Part shown: piece after piece, positions 1 to 9,541 of the stretch
Layout: every line of letters starts with the position of its first letter
Position numbering within the stretch: position 1 is the first letter of the stretch
From: DATAFF01 sp036257595
GTDB lineage: Bacteria; Pseudomonadota; Alphaproteobacteria; Rhizobiales; Aestuariivirgaceae
Reading direction: 5' to 3'
NCBI GenBank assembly: GCA_036257595.1
Contig: DATAFF010000009.1
Span: 3,665 to 67,664 of the forward strand
Length of the DNA stretch: 64,000 nucleotides
The notes under the pieces: generated by a model
What the model was told of the DNA's origin: nothing
The model's input: the letters and a program-made list of their open reading frames with translations, nothing else
The model's database searches: none
Program-made: the position numbers and the translations under genes

Positions 1-2
1 CC

Positions 3-2117
3 TGGAAGGATCTGACGGAAAGCGTGAACTCGATGGCCGGCAATCTGACGGCCCAGGTGCGCAATATCGCCGACGTCACCAAGGCGGTGGCGGCGGGCGA
101 TCTGTCGAAGAAGATCACGGTCGACGTCAAGGGCGAGATCCTCGAGCTCAAGAACACCGTCAACACCATGGTGGATCAGCTGTCGTCCTTCGCCGACGAG
201 GTGACCCGCATGGCGCGCGAGGTCGGCACCGACGGCAAGCTCGGCGGTCAGGCCGACGTGAAGGGGGTCGCCGGCACCTGGCGCGACCTCACCGAAAGCG
301 TCAATTCGATGGCGGGCAATCTGACGGCCCAAGTGCGCAACATCGCCGAGGTGACGACGGCGGTGGCGAGCGGCGACCTGTCGAAGAAGATCGAGGTCGA
401 CGTCAAAGGCGAGATTCTGGAGCTGAAGAACACCATCAACACCATGGTGGATCAGCTGCGCTCCTTTGCGGCCGAGGTGACCCGCGTCGCCCGCGAGGTC
501 GGCACCGAGGGCAAGCTCGGCGGCCAGGCGGACGTGCAGGGCGTGTCCGGCACCTGGAAGGACCTCACCGACTCGGTCAATTCGATGGCGAGCAATCTCA
601 CCGCCCAGGTGCGCAACATCGCCGATGTGACAACCGCCGTGGCGGCCGGCGATCTGTCGAAGAAGATCACCGTCGACGTCAAGGGCGAGATTCTCGAGCT
701 CAAGAACACGATCAACACCATGGTGGGTACGCTGTCGTCCTTCGCGGCGGAGGTGACCCGGGTGGCGCGCGAGGTCGGCACCGAGGGCAAGCTCGGCGGT
801 CAGGCCGACGTGCAGGGCGTGTCGGGCACCTGGAAGGACCTCACCGAGAGCGTCAACTCGATGGCCGGCAATCTGACGAGCCAAGTGCGCAACATCGCCG
901 ACGTCACCAAGGCGGTGGCGGCGGGGGACCTGTCGAAGAAGATCGTCGTCGATGTGAAGGGCGAGATCCTCGAGCTCAAGAACACCATCAACACCATGGT
1001 GGATCAGCTGCGCTCCTTCGCCTCGGAAGTGACGCGGGTGGCACGCGAGGTCGGCACCGAAGGCAAACTTGGCGGACAGGCGGACGTCCAGGGCGTGTCC
1101 GGCACCTGGAAGGACCTGACCGAGAGCGTCAACTCGATGGGCGGCAACCTCACCGCCCAGGTGCGCAACATCGCCGAGGTGACGACGGCGGTGGCGGCGG
1201 GCGACCTGTCGAAGAAGATCACCGTCGATGTCAAGGGCGAGATCCTCGAGCTCAAGAACACGATCAATACCATGGTCGACCAGCTCCGCTCCTTCGCGGC
1301 GGAGGTGACGCGGGTGGCGCGCGAGGTCGGCACCGAGGGCAAGCTCGGCGGCCAGGCCGATGTGCAGGGCGTCGCCGGCACCTGGAAGGACCTCACCGAT
1401 TCGGTGAACTCGATGGCGAGCAACCTGACCGTCCAGCTGCGCGACGTGTCCAAGGTGGCGACCGCGATCGCCGGCGGCGACCTGACCCAGAAGATCACCG
1501 TCGATGTGCGCGGCGAGATCCGCCAGATCAAGGACGTCATCAACACCATGGTGGACCAGCTGTCGTCCTTCGCCGCGGAGGTGACGCGGGTGGCGCGCGA
1601 GGTCGGCACCGAGGGCAAGCTCGGCGGCCAGGCGCAGGTCAAGGGCGTGTCGGGCACCTGGAAGGACCTCACCGACAATGTGAACTTCATGGCCGGCAAT
1701 CTGACGAGCCAGGTGCGCGGCATCGCCAAGGTGGTGACGGCGGTGGCCAATGGCGATCTCGCGCAGAAGCTCACCGTCGACGCCAAGGGCGAGATCGCGG
1801 CGCTGGCGGAAACGATCAACAGCATGACCGACACGCTGGCGACCTTCGCCGATCAGGTGACGACGGTGGCGCGCGAGGTCGGCGTCGAAGGCAAGCTCGG
1901 CGGCCAGGCGAAGGTGCCGGGCGCCGCCGGCACCTGGAAGGGCCTGACCGAGAACGTCAATCAGCTGGCGGAGAATCTGACGACGCAGGTGCGCGCCATC
2001 GCCGAGGTGGCGACGGCAGTGACCAAGGGCGACCTCACCCGCTCGATCACGGTGCAGGCGCAGGGCGAGGTGGCGGCGCTCAAGGACACGATCAACGAGA
2101 TGATCCGAAATCTGCGC
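3..2117 (+). repeat. 276-bp tandem repeat encoding eight HAMP units
   Basis: The DNA repeats with an exact 276-base period; for example the 'ctgtcgaag' motif starts near bases 102, 378 and 654. Units 1-5 are nearly identical at nucleotide level, while units 6-8 (with T-Q-K-I, A-Q-K-L and T-R-S-I after G-D-L) have diverged. The near-identity of the early units suggests recent expansion or gene conversion. The array continues upstream of the window. Confidence 0.92.
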
Positions 2118-4889
2118 GATACGACGCAGAAAAACACCGAGCAGGACTGGCTCAAGACCAATCTCGCCAAATTCAGCCGCATGCTGCAGGGCCAGAAGGA
2201 TCTCGTCGCGGTGAGCCAGATGATCCTGTCGGAGCTGGCGCCGGTGGTCGGGGCGCATATGGCCGAGTTCTACGTGCTCGATCATTCGGCCGGAGTGCCC
2301 AAGCTCAAGCTCCTGGCGAGCTATGCCTCGAGCGGCCAGGCGGCCCATGGCAAGGTGCTCGATCTCGGCATGGGGCTGGTCGGGCAATGCGCCCGCGACA
2401 AGCAGAAGATCCTGCTCGCCGATCTCTCCCACAACACGCTCAGGATTTCCTCCGGACTGATCGAGGCGATTCCGCGCGCCGTTCTGGTGCTGCCGGTGAT
2501 TTTCGAGGGCCAGGTCAAGGGCGTGATCGAGCTCGGCAGCCTCAAGCGGTTCAACCCGACGCACCAGGCGTTTCTCGATCTGCTCACCGAGAGCATCGGC
2601 ATCGTCATCAACACGATCGAAGCCAATATGCGCACCGAGGAGCTGCTGAAGCAGTCGCAGTCGCTGGCCAATGAATTGCAGAGCCGGCAGCGCGAGCTGC
2701 AGACCACCAATCGCGAGCTCCAGGAGAAGGCGCAGCTCCTGGCGCATCAGAACCAGGAGGTCGAACGCAAGAACCAGGAGGTGGAGCAGGCGCGGCAGGC
2801 GCTCGAGGAGAAGGCGAAGCAGCTGGCGCTCACCTCAAAATACAAGTCCGAGTTCCTCGCCAATATGAGCCACGAGCTCAGGACGCCGCTCAACAGCCTG
2901 CTGATCCTGTCGGATCAGCTGTGCAAGAACCGCGAAGGCAATCTCATTGCGCGGCAGATCGAGTTCGCGCGCACTATCCATGCCTCGGGCAATGATCTCT
3001 TGACCCTCATCAATGACATTCTCGATCTCGCCAAGATCGAATCGGGTACCGTCGTCGTCGATCTCTCCGAGCTTCTGCTCAAGGATCTGCATGTCTATGT
3101 GGAACGAACGTTCCGCTATGTCGCAGAAGCCAAGAATGTCGAGTTCTCGATCGCCATCGACGATGCGGTCGGACCGTCGCTTGTCACCGACAGCAAGCGG
3201 TTGCAGCAGATACTGAAGAACCTCCTGTCAAACGCCTTCAAATTCACCCATGTCGGCGGGGTGTCGCTGACCATCGAGCCGGTCACGCATGGCTGGAACG
3301 AGGACAATGAGGAGCTGAACCAGGCCGCGAAGGTCATCGCCCTCTCGGTGTCGGATTCGGGCATCGGCATCTCGGCAGACAAGCAGCAGATCATTTTCGA
3401 GGCGTTCCAGCAGGCCGACGGATCGACCAGCCGCAAATATGGCGGGACCGGGCTCGGCCTGGCGATCAGCCGCGAGCTGTCGCGGCTGCTCGGCGGCGAG
3501 ATCAAGCTGATGAGCCGGCCGGGCCAGGGCTCGACCTTCACGCTCTATCTGCCGACGGTGCCCAGCGCCGCGCGGCTGGCGCGGGCGCGGTCGGCCATCG
3601 ATGCGGTGCCGCTCAGCGAAGCGCGCGGCCGCGCGCCGATCCTGACCAATCAACCGATCATCGTGCCGGGCGGTGCGATCAGAAGCGATGCCCAGGATGA
3701 TCGCGGCACCATCACGGTCGGCGACCGCGTGCTGCTGATCGTCGAGAACGACCATGGCTTCGCCGATGTGCTGCTCGAGATCGGGCGCGACCGCGGCTTC
3801 AAGGGGCTCATCGCAGCGACCGGCTCGGAGGCGCAGTCGCTGATCCGCCGTTTCAACCCGACGGCAATAACGCTCGACATCCATCTGCCCGACATGGAGG
3901 GCTGGCAGATCCTGAGGCAGGTCAAGGCCGATATTGCGTTCCGCCATGTGCCGGTCTGCGTTATCTCGACGGATGATGCCCGCGACCAGGCAATGGAGGG
4001 CAGCGCCTACAGCTTCGTCGCCAAGCCGATCCAATCGCGCGACCAGGTCGAGCAGGCGCTCGACAATCTCATCCGCTTTGCAACCGTTTCGCAGAAGGCG
4101 CTGCTGATCGTCTCGTCATCCGCCAAGCTGCGCGAAGCCTGGCGGAGGGCGCTGGCCGGCGAGGATGTCACCATCGTCACGGCCAGCACGCCGGCGATCG
4201 CCTTGAAGCGCATCCAGGAGATCGACTATTCCGGCATCGTGCTCGATGGCGCGATGCGGCTGCAGCCAGGCGATATTGCGCGTACGCTGGCGGCCAGCCA
4301 GCGGCTGGAGCCGCTGCCGCTCATCGTCTACCAGACCCGCGAGCCGTTCGCAGCCGATCATTGGCGGAGCGTCAGCGACCGGCTGACCGTATGGCCGGTT
4401 CAGACCGAGGCCGAGCTGCAGGACCAGGCGGCATTGGTGTTGCACCGCTCGGTCGAGCAGCTGCCGGACGCCCAGAAGCAGTCGGTCATGCATTTGCGCA
4501 AGATCGATACGCCGCTCGAAGGCAAGAAGGTGCTGATCGTCGACGACGACATGCGCAACATCTTCGCGCTGGCGGCGGTGCTCGAGGAACATGGCATGCA
4601 GATCACCTCGGCCGACAATGGCCGCGAGGCGCTCGACATCCTCAACAATCGATCCGACCTCGATCTGGTGCTGATGGACATCATGATGCCCGAAATGGAC
4701 GGCATCGCCACCATGAAGGCGGCACGCAAGCTGTCGGCGGGACAGAAGCTGCCGATCATTGCGGTCACGGCGAAGGCGATGAAGGGGGACAGGGAACGAT
4801 GCATTGCGGCAGGCGCCTCGGACTATCTGTCGAAGCCGATCGACACGGCGCATCTTCTGCATGTGCTGAGGTCATGGCTCAATTCGTGA
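3..4889 (+). CDS. Poly-HAMP hybrid sensor histidine kinase/response regulator (5' partial)
   Basis: Cytoplasmic-type hybrid kinase; the N-terminus lies outside the window and the frame is open from base 3. Numbering from the first in-frame ATG (base 24): eight HAMP units of 92 residues fill about 1-695, a GAF domain about 727-867, a coiled coil 872-937, HisKA with the phospho-acceptor His950 in S-H-E-L-R-T-P, an HATPase N-box near 1066 and G-T-G-L-G-L near 1140. Three receiver domains follow: REC1 with Asp1285, a poor REC2 (Asp1408 present, but the usual acidic pair at its start is replaced by S-S-S) and a canonical REC3 with Asp1552 and a K-P-I end. Poly-HAMP kinases of this layout resemble the Nik1/group III osmosensing kinases. 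The next gene is another two-component protein, so both probably serve one pathway. The input signal is unknown. Confidence 0.93.
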   Translation, partial: WKDLTESVNSMAGNLTAQVRNIADVTKAVAAGDLSKKITVDVKGEILELKNTVNTMVDQLSSFADEVTRMAREVGTDGKLGGQADVKGVAGTWRDLTESVNSMAGNLTAQVRNIAEVTTAVASGDLSKKIEVDVKGEILELKNTINTMVDQLRSFAAEVTRVAREVGTEGKLGGQADVQGVSGTWKDLTDSVNSMASNLTAQVRNIADVTTAVAAGDLSKKITVDVKGEILELKNTINTMVGTLSSFAAEVTRVAREVGTEGKLGGQADVQGVSGTWKDLTESVNSMAGNLTSQVRNIADVTKAVAAGDLSKKIVVDVKGEILELKNTINTMVDQLRSFASEVTRVAREVGTEGKLGGQADVQGVSGTWKDLTESVNSMGGNLTAQVRNIAEVTTAVAAGDLSKKITVDVKGEILELKNTINTMVDQLRSFAAEVTRVAREVGTEGKLGGQADVQGVAGTWKDLTDSVNSMASNLTVQLRDVSKVATAIAGGDLTQKITVDVRGEIRQIKDVINTMVDQLSSFAAEVTRVAREVGTEGKLGGQAQVKGVSGTWKDLTDNVNFMAGNLTSQVRGIAKVVTAVANGDLAQKLTVDAKGEIAALAETINSMTDTLATFADQVTTVAREVGVEGKLGGQAKVPGAAGTWKGLTENVNQLAENLTTQVRAIAEVATAVTKGDLTRSITVQAQGEVAALKDTINEMIRNLRDTTQKNTEQDWLKTNLAKFSRMLQGQKDLVAVSQMILSELAPVVGAHMAEFYVLDHSAGVPKLKLLASYASSGQAAHGKVLDLGMGLVGQCARDKQKILLADLSHNTLRISSGLIEAIPRAVLVLPVIFEGQVKGVIELGSLKRFNPTHQAFLDLLTESIGIVINTIEANMRTEELLKQSQSLANELQSRQRELQTTNRELQEKAQLLAHQNQEVERKNQEVEQARQALEEKAKQLALTSKYKSEFLANMSHELRTPLNSLLILSDQLCKNREGNLIARQIEFARTIHASGNDLLTLINDILDLAKIESGTVVVDLSELLLKDLHVYVERTFRYVAEAKNVEFSIAIDDAVGPSLVTDSKRLQQILKNLLSNAFKFTHVGGVSLTIEPVTHGWNEDNEELNQAAKVIALSVSDSGIGISADKQQIIFEAFQQADGSTSRKYGGTGLGLAISRELSRLLGGEIKLMSRPGQGSTFTLYLPTVPSAARLARARSAIDAVPLSEARGRAPILTNQPIIVPGGAIRSDAQDDRGTITVGDRVLLIVENDHGFADVLLEIGRDRGFKGLIAATGSEAQSLIRRFNPTAITLDIHLPDMEGWQILRQVKADIAFRHVPVCVISTDDARDQAMEGSAYSFVAKPIQSRDQVEQALDNLIRFATVSQKALLIVSSSAKLREAWRRALAGEDVTIVTASTPAIALKRIQEIDYSGIVLDGAMRLQPGDIARTLAASQRLEPLPLIVYQTREPFAADHWRSVSDRLTVWPVQTEAELQDQAALVLHRSVEQLPDAQKQSVMHLRKIDTPLEGKKVLIVDDDMRNIFALAAVLEEHGMQITSADNGREALDILNNRSDLDLVLMDIMMPEMDGIATMKAARKLSAGQKLPIIAVTAKAMKGDRERCIAAGASDYLSKPIDTAHLLHVLRSWLNS

Positions 4890-4897
4890 CTCATCGG

Positions 4898-5025
4898 CCC
4901 CTCACCCGCCCTTTGGGCACCCTCTCCCCGCTGAAGCGGGGCGAGGGGAAAGTTGAGAGCGGCTCCCCTGCTTTCCCTTCTCCCCGCTTGCGGGGAGAAG
5001 GTGCCCCGGAGGGGCGGATGAGGGG
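4898..5025. repeat. REP-like long imperfect palindrome, intergenic
   Basis: The left arm (about 4898-4935) reads CCCTCACCCGCCCTTTGGGC then CACCCTCTCCCCGC. The right arm (about 4985-5025) is its imperfect reverse complement, GCGGGGAGAAGG then TGCCCCGGAGGGGCGGATGA. Each arm also carries a small CCCGC/GCGGG hairpin. Elements built from 'CCTCACCCGCC...CTCTCCCCGC' are common intergenic repeats in Rhizobiales genomes (family knowledge). It separates the two kinase genes and could act as a transcript-stabilising or attenuating structure. Confidence 0.75.
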
Positions 5026-5036
5026 CGGGCTTGCTG

Positions 5037-6182
5037 ATGACTGACCAGCAGTCGGCCAGCATTCTCGTCGTCGACGACCTCGAGGAGAAGCACCTCGGCT
5101 ACCGGACGATTCTCGAGGAACTGGGCGAGCCGGTGGTGTGCGTGGCGTCGGGGCGCGAGGCGCTGCGTCACCTGCTCGGCAGGGAGTTCGCCGTCATCCT
5201 GATGGATGTCAACATGCCAGGGATGGACGGGTTCGAGACCGCGAGCCTGATCCGACAGCGGCGCAAGGACCAGCACACGCCGATCATCTTCATCACCGCC
5301 TGGTCGGACGAGGTGCAGCAGGCGCAGGGCTATTCGCAAGGAGCGGTCGATTACATCCTGTCGCCGGTGGTGCCGGAGATCCTGTGCGCCAAGGTCAAGG
5401 TGTTCGTCGATCTCTATCGCATGCGGGCGGAGCTGGCGCGGTCGAATGTGCTGCTCGAGCAGCGGGTGGCCGAACGTACGGCCGATCTGTCGGCGACCAA
5501 TGAGAGGCTGCAGCGCGAGATCGGCGAACGGCACCGTGCCGAGCAGCGGCTCAATCTGCTGGTCGGAGAGCTGTCGCACCGGGTGAAGAACCTGATCACG
5601 GTGATCCAGGCGATCGTGCGGCGCACGGTGGTGCCGGGGCGGGAGCCCGAGGAGTCGCGCGAGGTGCTGGTCAACCGTCTGGCGGCCCTCGGCTCGGCCC
5701 ATGATCTCCTGGTCGAAGCCAATTGGCAGGGCGCCCCGATCGACCGCGTCATCGGCTCGGAGGTGATCGGCTTCTCCGAGCGGGTCAATGTGGCGGGACC
5801 GCCGGTGCTGCTCTCCGCGCTCGGCTCGCAGAACATCGCGCTCTTGGTGCATGAGCTTGCCACCAACGCCTCGAAATATGGCGCGCTGTCGCGACCATCG
5901 GGATCGATCGAGATCCAATGGTCGATCGACGATGAAGCAGCGCGCAACCTCAGATTCCTGTGGCGCGAGATGGGCGGCCCGCCATGCAGCCCGCCGGCGC
6001 ATAAGGGGTTCGGCCTGTCGCTGCTTGACATGATCGGAACCAATCTCTCATCATCGCCGCGATTGTCGTTCAAGAGCGATGGCTTCGAGTTCGAAGCGTC
6101 GATCCCGCTTGAACAGATCGGGGCGCCGGAGCGCGAGACCGGGCCTGCCTCGGCACTGGTCTCTCCCTCCGGAGCATTGTAA
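5037..6182 (+). CDS. Response regulator-HWE family sensor histidine kinase
   Basis: Soluble two-component protein of 381 residues. A receiver domain spans about 5-125 with phospho-acceptor Asp57 (L-M-D-V-N-M-P). A short coiled coil leads to an HWE-type kinase: His181 in G-E-L-S-H-R-V-K-N, N-box H-E-L-A-T-N-A-S-K-Y-G, and W-R-E in the ATPase domain, the signature that names the family. HWE kinases are typical of alphaproteobacteria and often feed general stress pathways. I chose the ATG at 5037; a TTG six bases upstream is in frame. It follows the poly-HAMP kinase, whose REC domains may exchange phosphate with it (inference). Its TAA stop overlaps the ATG of the next gene by one base, implying translational coupling. 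Confidence 0.9.
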   Translation: MTDQQSASILVVDDLEEKHLGYRTILEELGEPVVCVASGREALRHLLGREFAVILMDVNMPGMDGFETASLIRQRRKDQHTPIIFITAWSDEVQQAQGYSQGAVDYILSPVVPEILCAKVKVFVDLYRMRAELARSNVLLEQRVAERTADLSATNERLQREIGERHRAEQRLNLLVGELSHRVKNLITVIQAIVRRTVVPGREPEESREVLVNRLAALGSAHDLLVEANWQGAPIDRVIGSEVIGFSERVNVAGPPVLLSALGSQNIALLVHELATNASKYGALSRPSGSIEIQWSIDDEAARNLRFLWREMGGPPCSPPAHKGFGLSLLDMIGTNLSSSPRLSFKSDGFEFEASIPLEQIGAPERETGPASALVSPSGAL

Positions 6183-7816
6183 TGAGCGACAGTTACGACG
6201 CCGTGGTCATCGGGGCCGGCCACAATGGCTTGGTCTGCGCCAATTATCTGGCACGCAGCGGTCTCAAGGTGGCGGTGCTCGAGCGGCGGCCGATCGTCGG
6301 CGGCGCGGCGGTGACGGAAGAGATCGCGCCGGGCTTCCGCGCCTCGATCTTCTCCTATCTGATGAGCCTGCTCCATCCGCGGATCATCCGCGATTTCGAT
6401 CTCAAGGCGCTCGGCGTCGAGGTTCTGCCCTGCTCCGACATGGTGTCGCCGGTGTCGGATACGGATTACATCGTTTTCTCTGACAACATGGCCAAGACCC
6501 AGGCAAGCTTCGCAAAATTCTCGCGACGCGATGCCGAAATCTATCCCGCCTTCGATGCCTATCTGCGCGAGGCGACGGCGATCGTGCGCCAGCTCCTGTG
6601 GGAGACGCCGTTCGATCCGGCGAAGCGCGACTGGCGCACCTTCCGCGATGCCACCAGCTTTCTATGGCGCTATCGCCGGGTCGGGCGGAACATGTACCGG
6701 ATCGTCGATCTCCTCACCATGTCGGCCTACGACTTCCTCAAGGAATGGTTCGAGGACGAGCGGGTGATGGCGGTGCTCGCCTATTACGCCTCGATCGGCA
6801 CCTTTGCCGGGCCGAAGACGCCGGGCTCGGCCTATGTGATCATGCATCACCTGATGGGCGAGCATGAGGGTGCCGGCGGCTGGGGCTTCATCAAGGGCGG
6901 GATGGGCGCGATCACCCAGGCGCTCGCAACTTACGGCCGCCAGCATGGAGTCGACATCTTCACCGATCGGACGGTGACACAGATCGAGACGGCGAACGGC
7001 CGCGCCACCGGCGTCGTCACCGAGGACGGCAGCGTCTATCGGGCGCCGGTGATCGCGGCCAATGCCGATGCCAAGCATCTCTATCTCGACCTCGTGGGCG
7101 AGACGAAGCTGCCGGCCGAGGTGGTGCGCGAAATCAAGGCGTACCGAACGTTCTCGACGGCGTTCAAGGTCAACATCGCCTGCGAGCGGCCGCCGCAATG
7201 GAAGCTCCTCGACAAGATCAAGGCGGATGGCGCGCTCGGCAATTTCGACTATCCGACCTATATGCATGTGGCGCCCGACATCGACTGGCTGGAGCGGGCC
7301 TATGACGATGCCAAGCATGGCTGGTATTCGGCGCGGCCGTTCATGACACCGGTCTGCCCGACCATCGTCGATTCGACCTTGGCGCCGCCGGGCAAGCATG
7401 TGGTCAACCTGTTCGGCGGACATGCTCCGTACACGTTGAAAGACGGCAGCTGGGCGGAGGAGAAGGAGAATTTCCGCCGTACGGTGTTCGACACGCTCGA
7501 GCTGTTCGCGCCGCATTTCTCCGACGACGTGATCGCGGCGCAAGTGCTGGTGGCGCCGGATATCGAGCGGATCGTCGGGCTGCCGAACGGCCATATCTTC
7601 CAGGGCGAGCTATCGCCCGACCAGCTGTTCTTCCAGCGGCCGATCTCGGGCTATGCCGATTACCGCACGCCGATCGCCGGGCTCTATCTGTGCGGCTCGT
7701 CGGCCCATCCGGGCGGCGGCGTGTCCGGAATACCGGGGCACAATGCGGCGCGCGAGATCCTGCGCGACGTCAAGCACAAACCAAAAGTCGTCAGGGCAGA
7801 AGCTTCCCCGGGTTGA
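6182..7816 (+). CDS. Phytoene-dehydrogenase-like FAD-dependent oxidoreductase
   Basis: A 544-residue flavoprotein. The N-terminus has the Rossmann FAD-binding motif V-V-I-G-A-G-H-N-G-L and the following E-R-R dinucleotide contact. The C-terminus has the family-typical L-Y-L-C-G-S-S-A-H-P-G-G-G-V segment and P-G-H-N-A-A. It belongs to the CrtI/PYROXD2-like NAD(P)/FAD oxidoreductases. No other carotenoid gene is nearby, so a carotenoid role is not supported and the substrate is unknown. The start overlaps the stop of the HWE kinase gene by one base, and the 3' end overlaps the convergent FAD oxidase gene by 26 bases. Confidence 0.85.
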   Translation: MSDSYDAVVIGAGHNGLVCANYLARSGLKVAVLERRPIVGGAAVTEEIAPGFRASIFSYLMSLLHPRIIRDFDLKALGVEVLPCSDMVSPVSDTDYIVFSDNMAKTQASFAKFSRRDAEIYPAFDAYLREATAIVRQLLWETPFDPAKRDWRTFRDATSFLWRYRRVGRNMYRIVDLLTMSAYDFLKEWFEDERVMAVLAYYASIGTFAGPKTPGSAYVIMHHLMGEHEGAGGWGFIKGGMGAITQALATYGRQHGVDIFTDRTVTQIETANGRATGVVTEDGSVYRAPVIAANADAKHLYLDLVGETKLPAEVVREIKAYRTFSTAFKVNIACERPPQWKLLDKIKADGALGNFDYPTYMHVAPDIDWLERAYDDAKHGWYSARPFMTPVCPTIVDSTLAPPGKHVVNLFGGHAPYTLKDGSWAEEKENFRRTVFDTLELFAPHFSDDVIAAQVLVAPDIERIVGLPNGHIFQGELSPDQLFFQRPISGYADYRTPIAGLYLCGSSAHPGGGVSGIPGHNAAREILRDVKHKPKVVRAEASPG

Positions 7817-9212
7817 GCAGGGCCTTGGGGTCGAGCGCCTGCTTGACGGCGCGCATCATGGCGAGCTCGACCGGCGATTTGATGCTCGGCATGAGCGCCC
7901 GCTTCATCTGGCCGATGCCATGCTCGGCGCTGATCGAGCCATCGAGCGCCAGCACCACCTCATAGACCCGCGCGGTGATCGCGTCGGCCTTGGCGAGGAA
8001 GCGGGCACGGTCGCCGCCGACCGGCTGGCTGATGTTGAAATGAATGTTCCCATCGCCAAGATGGCCGAAGGGCACCGGCCGGCTCAGCGGATCGACCGCC
8101 AGCACGGCGGCGGTGGCGTCTTCGATGAAGCGCGCGACATTGGAGAGCGGCACCGAGACATCGTGCTTGAGCGAGGCGCCTTCGCGCCGCTGCACTTCCG
8201 ACAATGATTCACGAATGCGCCAGAAGTCATTGATCTGGGCGGTGCTCGCGGCGATCGCCGCATCGCTGACGAGGCCGCGCTCGACCGCCTGTTCCAGGAT
8301 CGCCGACAGGCTGTCCTCAAGCGTGCCCGACGATGCCGAGTCGGTGAGCTCGACCAGCGCGTACCAGGGTGCCTGCTGGTGCAGCGGGTCGCGGCACGCG
8401 GCATGGCGGATGGTAAAGTCGAGGCCGATGCGCGGGATGAGCTCGAAGGCGGTCAGCCGGCCCGCCGCCTGGTCGCGGGCGCGCGTGAAGAGATCGAGGG
8501 CGGCGGCCGGCGAGGCCAACGCAACAAAGGCGGTGGCGCGGTCGCGGATCGCCGGAAACAGCCGCAGCACCGCGGCGGTGATGACGCCAAGCGTGCCTTC
8601 GCTGCCGATGAAGAGCTGCTTCAGGTCATAGCCGGTATTGTCCTTGCGCAGCCGGTTGAGGCCGCTCCAGATGTGGCCGTCGGCGAGCACCACCTCGAGA
8701 CCGAGGCAGAGATTGCGGGCATTGCCATAGGCCAGAACCGCGACGCCGCCGGCATTGGTGGCAAGAACGCCGCCGATCCGGCAGGAGCCCTCGGAGGCGA
8801 GGCTCAGGGGAAACAGGCGATCGACGGCCAAGGCCTGCTGCTGCACGGCGGCGAGGGTAACGCCAGCCTCGACGGTCATGGTGTCGTTCAGCGTGTCGAT
8901 GTCGCGGATCGCCGTCATGCGATCGAGCACCAGGACCACCTCATGACCGCTCTCGGAGGCGATCTGGCCGCCGACCAGGCCGGTGTTGCCCGATTGCGGG
9001 ACGATGGCGGTGCCGGTCTCATGGGCGATCTCGAGAATCGCCGCGATTTCGGCGGTGGAACGGGGCCTGAGCACCATGGCGGCACGGCCGTGCCAGCGCT
9101 GACGCGGCTCCGTCAGATAGGGGCGCATCGCCTCAGGCTCGGTCAGGGCATAGGCAACACCAGTGATTTGAGCGAGCCGCCGAAGCGTGTCAGCCGACGG
9201 CTGAGCCGTCAT
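7791..9212 (-). CDS. FAD-binding oxidase, GlcD/D-2-hydroxyacid dehydrogenase type
   Basis: A 473-residue flavoprotein of the VAO/GlcD family, which oxidises D-2-hydroxyacids such as D-lactate, glycolate or D-2-hydroxyglutarate. The FAD_binding_4 domain (about 40-220) has P-Q-S-G-N-T-G-L-V-G-G and F-I-G-S-E-G-T-L-G-V-I-T. The C-terminal domain has the metal-site motif G-H-L-G-D-G-N-I-H and the final S-A-E-H-G-I-G. I chose the ATG at 9212 because it overlaps the upstream stop as ATGA; the frame is open further upstream but shows no family homology. It is coupled to the small secreted protein gene before it. The exact substrate cannot be read from sequence. Confidence 0.88.
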   Translation of the reverse strand: MTAQPSADTLRRLAQITGVAYALTEPEAMRPYLTEPRQRWHGRAAMVLRPRSTAEIAAILEIAHETGTAIVPQSGNTGLVGGQIASESGHEVVLVLDRMTAIRDIDTLNDTMTVEAGVTLAAVQQQALAVDRLFPLSLASEGSCRIGGVLATNAGGVAVLAYGNARNLCLGLEVVLADGHIWSGLNRLRKDNTGYDLKQLFIGSEGTLGVITAAVLRLFPAIRDRATAFVALASPAAALDLFTRARDQAAGRLTAFELIPRIGLDFTIRHAACRDPLHQQAPWYALVELTDSASSGTLEDSLSAILEQAVERGLVSDAAIAASTAQINDFWRIRESLSEVQRREGASLKHDVSVPLSNVARFIEDATAAVLAVDPLSRPVPFGHLGDGNIHFNISQPVGGDRARFLAKADAITARVYEVVLALDGSISAEHGIGQMKRALMPSIKSPVELAMMRAVKQALDPKALLNPGKLLP

Positions 9213-9499
9213 CTGGGGAAATAATCCGGGCCCGGACGGAAATAGGAGCGGACACCGTAATAGGGCCGGTCCGGCGGGATGAGCGGGATCGTCTCGCGCA
9301 GCTCGCGCTGATAGACGCGCCACGGCCTGGTGCGCTCGAAGATGCGGCGCCACCGGAGATATTCGCGGCCGCAGCCCATGCAGTAGGGCGGGCGCTCGGT
9401 GTCGAAGAGCAGGTGGGCGGCGGCTGGCGGCGCGGCGCTGCCAAGGCCGGCAACGAGCGCCGAGAAGCCGGCGGCAGCGGCAAGAGTGCGGATCAACAT
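9209..9499 (-). CDS. Small secreted protein, unrecognised
   Basis: A 96-residue protein with an N-terminal signal peptide (M-L-I-R-T-L, then a hydrophobic stretch ending A-P-P-A-A-A-H about residue 29). The mature part is rich in Arg, Tyr and Pro, has a C-M-G-C motif, and ends with aromatic/proline repeats such as P-Y-Y-G-V-R-S-Y-F-R-P-G. I do not recognise a family. The C-M-G-C pair could form a disulfide or bind metal. It overlaps the FAD oxidase start by four bases and lies 42 bases after the permease-BA14K fusion gene. Confidence 0.6.
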   Translation of the reverse strand: MLIRTLAAAAGFSALVAGLGSAAPPAAAHLLFDTERPPYCMGCGREYLRWRRIFERTRPWRVYQRELRETIPLIPPDRPYYGVRSYFRPGPDYFPR

Positions 9500-9541
9500 C
9501 GGCTCAATCCTTCGGTAACACTACACACGAGGTACCATCAC

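Noticed and set aside
3..2117. The regular repeats as a CRISPR array or satellite
   Set aside because: The 276-base period is coding and in frame, and each unit translates to a HAMP domain.
6182..7816. A carotenoid biosynthesis phytoene desaturase
   Set aside because: Only the general flavoprotein family fits; no phytoene synthase or other carotenoid gene is near.
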